The notes under the pieces are model-generated. The model ran no database searches and was not told where the DNA came from. It saw only the letters and a program-made list of their open reading frames with translations. Shown piece after piece: positions 59,160-64,000 of a DNA stretch of 64,000 bases (the stretch's first letter is position 1; every line of letters starts with the position of its first letter). Source of the DNA: Thermotoga caldifontis AZM44c09 (GTDB lineage Bacteria; Thermotogota; Thermotogae; Thermotogales; DSM-5069); the NCBI RefSeq assembly GCF_000828655.1, contig NZ_AP014509.1, positions 744,001 through 808,000 on the forward strand, read 5' to 3'. The position numbers and the translations under genes were made by a program.

Positions 59160-59669
59160 GTGGGATTCGTACACGTTTACACTGGGAACGGTAAAGGTAA
59201 GACGAGCGCGGCTCTCGGCTTGGCCCTGAGAGCTCTTGGTCATGGGATGAGGGTGTACATCGCTCAGTTTCTGAAAGGGATGGACTACGGAGAGTTGCAC
59301 TCTTTGAAGCGTTTCGAGAACGTTACTTTGGAAAGGTTTGGTAGGCCGAAGTTCATCCATGGAAAACCGGACGAAGAAGATGTGAGACTCGCGATGGAGG
59401 GTTTGAAGAGATGCCGAGAGGTCGTGAGTAGTGGTGAGTACGACATCGTTATAATGGATGAAGCGAACATCGCGGTGTTTCTTGGTTTGTTCAGCGTTCA
59501 AGATTTGCTCGAAGTGGTTTCCAAACGACATGAAAGGACAGAAGTGATCATCACTGGAAGGTACGCACCTGAAGAGTTGATCAATGTGGCGGATTTGGTA
59601 ACCGAAATGGTTGAGATAAAACATTATTATTCCAAGGGAGTCCAAGCGAGGAAAGGTATCGAGTACTGA
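59160..59669 (+). CDS. cobO: Corrinoid adenosyltransferase, CobO/BtuR family
   Basis: 169 aa. The start MGFVHVYTGNGKGKTSAALG carries the P-loop GNGKGKTS (9-16), followed by VYIAQFLKGMDYGEL and IVIMDEANIAV. It adenylates cob(I)alamin-type corrinoids to adenosylcobalamin. GTG 59160 follows GGAGGAGAG. No other cobalamin gene is adjacent, consistent with a salvage role. Confidence 0.92.
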   Translation: MGFVHVYTGNGKGKTSAALGLALRALGHGMRVYIAQFLKGMDYGELHSLKRFENVTLERFGRPKFIHGKPDEEDVRLAMEGLKRCREVVSSGEYDIVIMDEANIAVFLGLFSVQDLLEVVSKRHERTEVIITGRYAPEELINVADLVTEMVEIKHYYSKGVQARKGIEY

Positions 59670-59700
59670 ACTGTTCGTTAAAGATAATTTCAAAGCGTTG

Positions 59701-59731
59701 TTGTATTATCCGTTGCTTTGGGTAGTATAAT
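59701..59731 (+). promoter_or_regulatory. Possible upstream promoter of the str operon
   Basis: TTGTAT (59701-59706) and a perfect TATAAT (59726-59731), but with a long 19-nt spacer. It would be the weaker of two tandem promoters before rpsL. Confidence 0.45.
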
Positions 59732-59757
59732 GTGTTTCGCGAGTGTTCTTCGCTCAA

Positions 59758-59786
59758 TTGACAGAACAGGTTTTTTGTAATAAAAT
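59758..59786 (+). promoter_or_regulatory. Main promoter of rpsL-rpsG-fusA-tuf
   Basis: TTGACA (59758-59763), a 17-nt spacer, and TAAAAT (59781-59786), ending 34 nt before the rpsL ATG. The spacing is ideal and the -35 is consensus. Confidence 0.82.
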
Positions 59787-59820
59787 GACGAGTCGGTGTG
59801 TCGTTGAAGGGAGGTTTTCG

Positions 59821-60195
59821 ATGCCGACTATAAATCAGTTGATCCGATTCGGCCGCGAGAGGAAGGTAGAAAAGTCAAAAGCACCAGCTTTGATGGGTAA
59901 CCCGCAGAAACGCGGTGTCTGTATACGTGTTACCACGATGACGCCGAAGAAACCCAACTCTGCTCTGAGAAAGATCGCGAGGGTGAGACTGTCCAACGGC
60001 GTTGAGGTAACGGCGTACATACCAGGCATCGGTCACAACTTGCAGGAGCACTCCGTCGTTCTCGTGAGAGGCGGAAGGGTTAAAGACCTTCCTGGAATAA
60101 GGTACAAGATCATAAGGGGCGCCTTAGACGCGGCAGGTGTTGAAAACAGAAGACAATCCAGAAGTAAGTACGGTGCTAAAAGGCCCAAGAAGTGA
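59821..60195 (+). CDS. rpsL: 30S ribosomal protein S12
   Basis: Decoding-centre protein, 124 aa from ATG 59821, with GGGAGG upstream. The start [15 protein letters not shown] and the conserved loops [19 protein letters not shown] and [17 protein letters not shown] are intact. The lysine positions associated with streptomycin resistance show the wild-type residues K-K-P-N and V-K-D. Confidence 0.98.
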   Translation: MPTINQLIRFGRERKVEKSKAPALMGNPQKRGVCIRVTTMTPKKPNSALRKIARVRLSNGVEVTAYIPGIGHNLQEHSVVLVRGGRVKDLPGIRYKIIRGALDAAGVENRRQSRSKYGAKRPKK

Positions 60196-60213
60196 CGGTT
60201 GGAGGTTGGTAAC

Positions 60214-60681
60214 GTGAGAAGAAGACGAGCAGAAGTCAGAAAGATTCCGCCAGATCCTGTTTACAACGATGTGTTGGTCGCAAAACTGATCAACAAGATC
60301 ATGTGGGATGGTAAGAAGACCGTCGCCCAGAAGATCGTGTACAAGGCCTTCGATTACATAAGGGAAAAAACGGGTAAGGATCCACTTGAAGTCTTTCAAA
60401 AGGCTGTCGACAACGTCAGACCAGTGCTTGAGGTTCGCCCCAGACGCGTCGGAGGTGCGACCTACCAGGTTCCAATCGAGGTTCAGGAGCCAAGGAGGAC
60501 GTCTCTGGCTCTGCGCTGGATAGTCGCTGCAGCACGTGCAAAGAAGGGAAGACCGATGTACATCAAGCTTGCTGAGGAATTGATAGCTTCATACCAAGGG
60601 ACAGGAGCCGCTGTCAAGAAGAAGGAAGATGTGCACAAGATGGCGGAGGCGAACAGAGCGTTTGCCCATCTGCGGTGGTGA
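60214..60681 (+). CDS. rpsG: 30S ribosomal protein S7
   Basis: 155 aa from GTG 60214 (GGAGG 8 nt upstream), starting [19 protein letters not shown]; an in-frame start at 60199 would add five residues but has no proper site. It nucleates 16S 3'-domain assembly. Motifs [20 protein letters not shown] and the tail [15 protein letters not shown]. Second gene of the str operon. Confidence 0.97.
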   Translation: MRRRRAEVRKIPPDPVYNDVLVAKLINKIMWDGKKTVAQKIVYKAFDYIREKTGKDPLEVFQKAVDNVRPVLEVRPRRVGGATYQVPIEVQEPRRTSLALRWIVAAARAKKGRPMYIKLAEELIASYQGTGAAVKKKEDVHKMAEANRAFAHLRW

Positions 60682-60692
60682 AAGGAAAGCCC

Positions 60693-62777
60693 ATGCTGGA
60701 GATTCAGGCGTTGTATGTCCCTCTCGAGAAACTCCGTAACATAGGAATAATGGCCCACATAGACGCCGGTAAGACGACGACGTCTGAACGCATTCTGTAC
60801 TACACCGGCCGCAAGCACGTGCTTGGTAGTGTGGATGAAGGAACCGCGACCCTCGACTGGATGGAGCAGGAGAAGGAGAGGGGCATAACGATACAGGCGG
60901 CGGCAACAACGTGTTTCTGGAAAGGTTACAGGATAAACCTGATTGATACGCCCGGGCATGTGGATTTCACTATAGAGGTTGAACGCTCCCTGATGGTTCT
61001 CGACGGTGCCATAGCCATCTTCGATGCAACCGCTGGCGTGGAACCGCAGAGTGAAACTGTCTGGCGGCAGGCAAACAAATACGGAGTTCCGAGAATAGCG
61101 TTCATGAACAAGATGGATAAAATAGGTGCCGACTTCGATATGGCTGTCAAAAGTTTGATCGAGAAGCTCCACGCCAAACCACTTCCAATACAGATGCCGA
61201 TCGGTTCTGAAAAAGAATTCGTTGGGGTCATAGATCTTCTGAGGATGAAAGCTATATACTGGATCAGCGAAGATGGGTCCCAGTACGTGGAAGAAGACAT
61301 TCCAGGGTACCTTCTGGGTGAAGCTGAAGACAGGCGTGAAGAGATGCTCTCAACGCTCGCCGAAGAGGACGAAGAGATTCTGAACCTTTATCTTGAAGAT
61401 GAGGAAATACCCATCGAGAAACTGAAAGCAACGATCAGAAGATTGACCATCGCAAACAAGATAGTGCCCGTACTCTGCGGAGCGGCTGCAAGAAACAAGG
61501 GGATCCAGCCTCTCCTGGATGCCGTGGTGGATTACCTTCCATCGCCTCTGGACTTACCACCATTGAAAGCCCAGACTGTAGACGGAGAAGAAGTAGAAAT
61601 AGTACCATCGGAAGAAGCAGGCTTTACGGCGTTGGCTTTCAAGATCCAGGTTGATCCCTACGTTGGCAAATTGACTTATCTACGCGTCTATTCTGGAAGG
61701 CTTGAAAAAGGATCGTACGTGTACAATTCAACCAAGAATGTGAAAGAGCGCGTTTCAAGGTTGATGTTCATGCATGCGGACAAGAGGGAAGAAGTGGAGT
61801 TTGCGAGACCTGGTGACATAGTCGCTGTGATTGGACTGAAAAGCACGACAACAGGGGATACACTTTGTGACGAGAGTCGTCCGATACTCATAGAGAGGTT
61901 CAACTTTCCTGAACCCGTCATATCCGTCGCGATTGAGGCAGCTACCAAGGAAGAAGAAGAAAAAATGGTCCGCGCAGTCACAGCACTGAGCGAAGAAGAT
62001 CCGACGTTGAAGGTCAGGGTTGACAACGAAACAGGTCAGATTATACTTTCTGGCATGGGTGAGTTACACCTGGAGATCGTGACTGACAGGTTGAAGAGAG
62101 AATTCAACGTGAACGTGAGAGTTGGCAAACCCCAGGTTTCTTACAGAGAGACTATCACCAGAGCCGGAATTGGTGAGGGCAAGTACATAAGACAGACGGG
62201 TGGTAGAGGGCAGTACGGACATGTCGTGGTCAGGTTCGAGCCCATTCCGTACGAAGCTGGTAAACATTTCGAATTCGTCAACAACATAGTTGGTGGTACA
62301 ATACCGAAAGAGTACATACCAGCGATAGAACAGGGCATACGCGAAGCCATGGAAATGGGTTATGTGGCCGGTTATCCAATGATCGGAGTAAGGGCCATAC
62401 TCATTGATGGCTCGTATCATGAAGTAGACTCTTCGGAAATCGCTTTCAAAGTTGCGGCGAGTCTCGCCTTCAAGAATGCCATGAAAGAATGTGAACCTGT
62501 CTTGCTGGAACCGGTCATGCGCTTGGAAATAATCACACCCGAAGAGTATCTGGGTTCCATCATAGCCGATTTGAGTTCTCGTAGAGCCAGCGTACACGGT
62601 CTCGAGACGAGAGGCAACACCAAGATCATAAAGGCAACGGCACCGATGTCCGAACTGTTCGGCTACGCGACAGTTTTGAGATCCCTGAGTCAGGGTAGGG
62701 CGGTCTACACTGCTCAATTTTCACACTACGAGAAGATACCAGATAGGATCCTCGAGAAGCTTTTGAAGGCTGTTTAA
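60693..62777 (+). CDS. fusA: Elongation factor G
   Basis: Translocase GTPase, 694 aa from ATG 60693 (AAAGGA 7 nt upstream; upstream GTG codons overlap rpsG). G1 [10 protein letters not shown], switch [11 protein letters not shown]4 NKMD. Domains II-V are present, with the domain [14 protein letters not shown] motif. The N-terminal leader [18 protein letters not shown] is a little longer than in E. coli. Confidence 0.97.
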   Translation: MLEIQALYVPLEKLRNIGIMAHIDAGKTTTSERILYYTGRKHVLGSVDEGTATLDWMEQEKERGITIQAAATTCFWKGYRINLIDTPGHVDFTIEVERSLMVLDGAIAIFDATAGVEPQSETVWRQANKYGVPRIAFMNKMDKIGADFDMAVKSLIEKLHAKPLPIQMPIGSEKEFVGVIDLLRMKAIYWISEDGSQYVEEDIPGYLLGEAEDRREEMLSTLAEEDEEILNLYLEDEEIPIEKLKATIRRLTIANKIVPVLCGAAARNKGIQPLLDAVVDYLPSPLDLPPLKAQTVDGEEVEIVPSEEAGFTALAFKIQVDPYVGKLTYLRVYSGRLEKGSYVYNSTKNVKERVSRLMFMHADKREEVEFARPGDIVAVIGLKSTTTGDTLCDESRPILIERFNFPEPVISVAIEAATKEEEEKMVRAVTALSEEDPTLKVRVDNETGQIILSGMGELHLEIVTDRLKREFNVNVRVGKPQVSYRETITRAGIGEGKYIRQTGGRGQYGHVVVRFEPIPYEAGKHFEFVNNIVGGTIPKEYIPAIEQGIREAMEMGYVAGYPMIGVRAILIDGSYHEVDSSEIAFKVAASLAFKNAMKECEPVLLEPVMRLEIITPEEYLGSIIADLSSRRASVHGLETRGNTKIIKATAPMSELFGYATVLRSLSQGRAVYTAQFSHYEKIPDRILEKLLKAV

Positions 62778-62797
62778 AGGTGAAGGAGGGAGTTTGA

Positions 62798-63997
62798 ATG
62801 GCTAAGGAAAAATTTGTGAGAACCAAGCCACACGTCAACGTCGGTACCATAGGCCATATTGACCACGGTAAAACCACACTCACAGCAGCGATCACTAAGT
62901 ATTTGTCTTTCAAGGGTCTGGCAACCTATGTGCCGTACGACCAGATCGATAAGGCGCCTGAAGAAAAGGCCAGAGGAATAACGATCAACATCACTCACGT
63001 GGAATACCAGACGGAAAAGAGGCACTATGCACATATCGATTGTCCCGGACACGCTGACTACATAAAGAACATGATCACCGGTGCCGCACAGATGGATGGA
63101 GCCATCCTCGTCGTTGCCGCGACGGATGGACCCATGCCACAGACACGTGAACACGTCCTGTTGGCAAGGCAAGTGAACGTGCCTTACATGGTGGTCTTCT
63201 TGAACAAAGTCGACGCTGTCGATGATCCTGAACTGATCGATCTCGTCGAAATGGAGGTCAGAGAACTGCTGACCAAGTACGAGTTCCCTGGCGATGAGGT
63301 TCCAGTCATCAGAGGTTCCGCTCTGAAAGCACTCGAAGCCAACGATCCAAACGATCCGGCTTACAAAGCCATACAGGAACTGCTCGATGCCTTGGACAAC
63401 TACATTCCCGAGCCCGTCCGCGAGGTCGACAAGCCGTTCTTGATGGCAATAGAGGACGTTTTCTCCATCACTGGAAGAGGTACAGTTGTCACTGGAAGAA
63501 TCGAGCGCGGACGTATCAGGCCTGGTGACGAAGTGGAAATCATTGGTATGAGCTACGAAATAAAGAAGACGGTTGTGACGAGCGTTGAAATGTTCAGAAA
63601 AGAACTCGAAGAAGGAATCGCAGGAGACAACGTTGGATGCTTGTTGAGGGGTATTGACAAGGACGAAGTAGAACGCGGGCAGGTTCTTGCGGCTCCTGGT
63701 ACAATAACGCCTCATACAACGTTCAAAGCAAACGTGTACGTTTTGAAGAAAGAAGAAGGTGGAAGGCACACACCGTTCATGAAGGGTTACAGACCACAGT
63801 TCTACATTAGGACAGCGGATGTCACGGGTGAGATCGTCGAGCTTGGCAACAACGCGGAAATGGTCATGCCCGGTGACAACGCGATTTTGACGATAAAACT
63901 GATCTACCCGGTCGCGATTGAAAAAGGTATGCGCTTCGCTATAAGAGAAGGCGGTAAAACAGTTGGAGCAGGTGTTGTCGCAGAGATCATAGAGTGA
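62798..63997 (+). CDS. tuf: Elongation factor Tu
   Basis: Delivers aminoacyl-tRNA to the ribosome; 399 aa, complete, ending three bases before the window edge. G1 [11 protein letters not shown], the effector-loop [22 protein letters not shown] and NKVD are intact, with domains II-III through [14 protein letters not shown] 62798 has GGAGGGAG upstream. It follows fusA after 20 nt. Confidence 0.99.
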   Translation: MAKEKFVRTKPHVNVGTIGHIDHGKTTLTAAITKYLSFKGLATYVPYDQIDKAPEEKARGITINITHVEYQTEKRHYAHIDCPGHADYIKNMITGAAQMDGAILVVAATDGPMPQTREHVLLARQVNVPYMVVFLNKVDAVDDPELIDLVEMEVRELLTKYEFPGDEVPVIRGSALKALEANDPNDPAYKAIQELLDALDNYIPEPVREVDKPFLMAIEDVFSITGRGTVVTGRIERGRIRPGDEVEIIGMSYEIKKTVVTSVEMFRKELEEGIAGDNVGCLLRGIDKDEVERGQVLAAPGTITPHTTFKANVYVLKKEEGGRHTPFMKGYRPQFYIRTADVTGEIVELGNNAEMVMPGDNAILTIKLIYPVAIEKGMRFAIREGGKTVGAGVVAEIIE

Positions 63998-64000
63998 TCC

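Noticed and set aside
62774-63769. 331-aa minus-strand open frame opposite tuf
   Set aside because: EF-Tu is certain on the plus strand; the reverse frame has no ribosome site or motif.

Overview
The window is chromosomal DNA of a thermophilic bacterium of the phylum Thermotogota, most likely a Pseudothermotoga-type species. This rests on the proteins themselves: RpoC carries a ~290-residue insertion and NusG a ~185-residue insertion, both typical of Thermotogae. EF-Ts is short (198 aa), tRNA genes are interleaved with secE/rpmG, tsf is not next to rpsB, and GTG/TTG starts with strong GGAGG-type Shine-Dalgarno sequences are common. Genes are packed very tightly, and many overlap by 4 nt or much more. 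No rRNA, CRISPR array, insertion sequence or prophage was seen.

Layout. (1) 1-9,972, minus strand: one large translation/transcription operon reading tRNA-Thr, tRNA-Tyr, rpmG, tRNA-Trp, secE, nusG, rplK, rplA, L10 leader, rplJ, rplL, attenuator hairpin, rpoB, rpoC (3' end cut by the window edge). A near-consensus promoter drives it. (2) 10.0-19.9 kb: a tungsten aldehyde:ferredoxin oxidoreductase-type gene (-), glyQS (+), guaB (-), then a plus-strand run of acylphosphatase, tmk, an ABC-2 permease, a YfcE-type phosphodiesterase and a NurA-like nuclease. (3) 19.9-39.8 kb, minus strand: 26 head-to-tail genes, from a PFK-like gene through AMMECR1/AmrS, ApbE, NusG-II and Gx-transporter genes, maf, radC, HD, deoC, a cyclodeaminase, tgt, a beta-barrel protein, pyrR, priA, glmU, prs, rplY, pth, an McsA-like gene, lgt, a phosphatase and coaD to tsf. 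(4) 40.0-43.6 kb: a fatty-acid operon fabF-fabZ-fabK-fabD (-). (5) 43.8-49.8 kb: a minus-strand group with alaX, a D-cysteine desulfhydrase family gene, a C11 protease lipoprotein, a large lipoprotein and a second phosphodiesterase. (6) 49.9-55.7 kb: DUF401, a DUF47 PhoU-like protein and a PiT phosphate transporter (+), facing a ferrous iron operon feoA-feoB plus a small membrane protein (-). (7) 55.7-64 kb, plus strand: uvrC, a membrane protein, tmcAL, cobO, and the str operon rpsL-rpsG-fusA-tuf from its own promoter.

Most of the window is housekeeping. The least ordinary points are these: a PriA whose helicase motifs have decayed while its zinc cysteines remain; a small phosphofructokinase-like protein of unknown role heading an AmmeMemoRadiSam/ApbE cluster that lacks a Memo gene; a double-domain FeoA under a promoter overlapped by a palindrome; a C11 protease lipoprotein translationally linked to alaX and dcyD; and several unusually long same-strand gene overlaps with ribosome binding sites buried inside the upstream gene. 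I see no convincing wholly new defence or mobile system.
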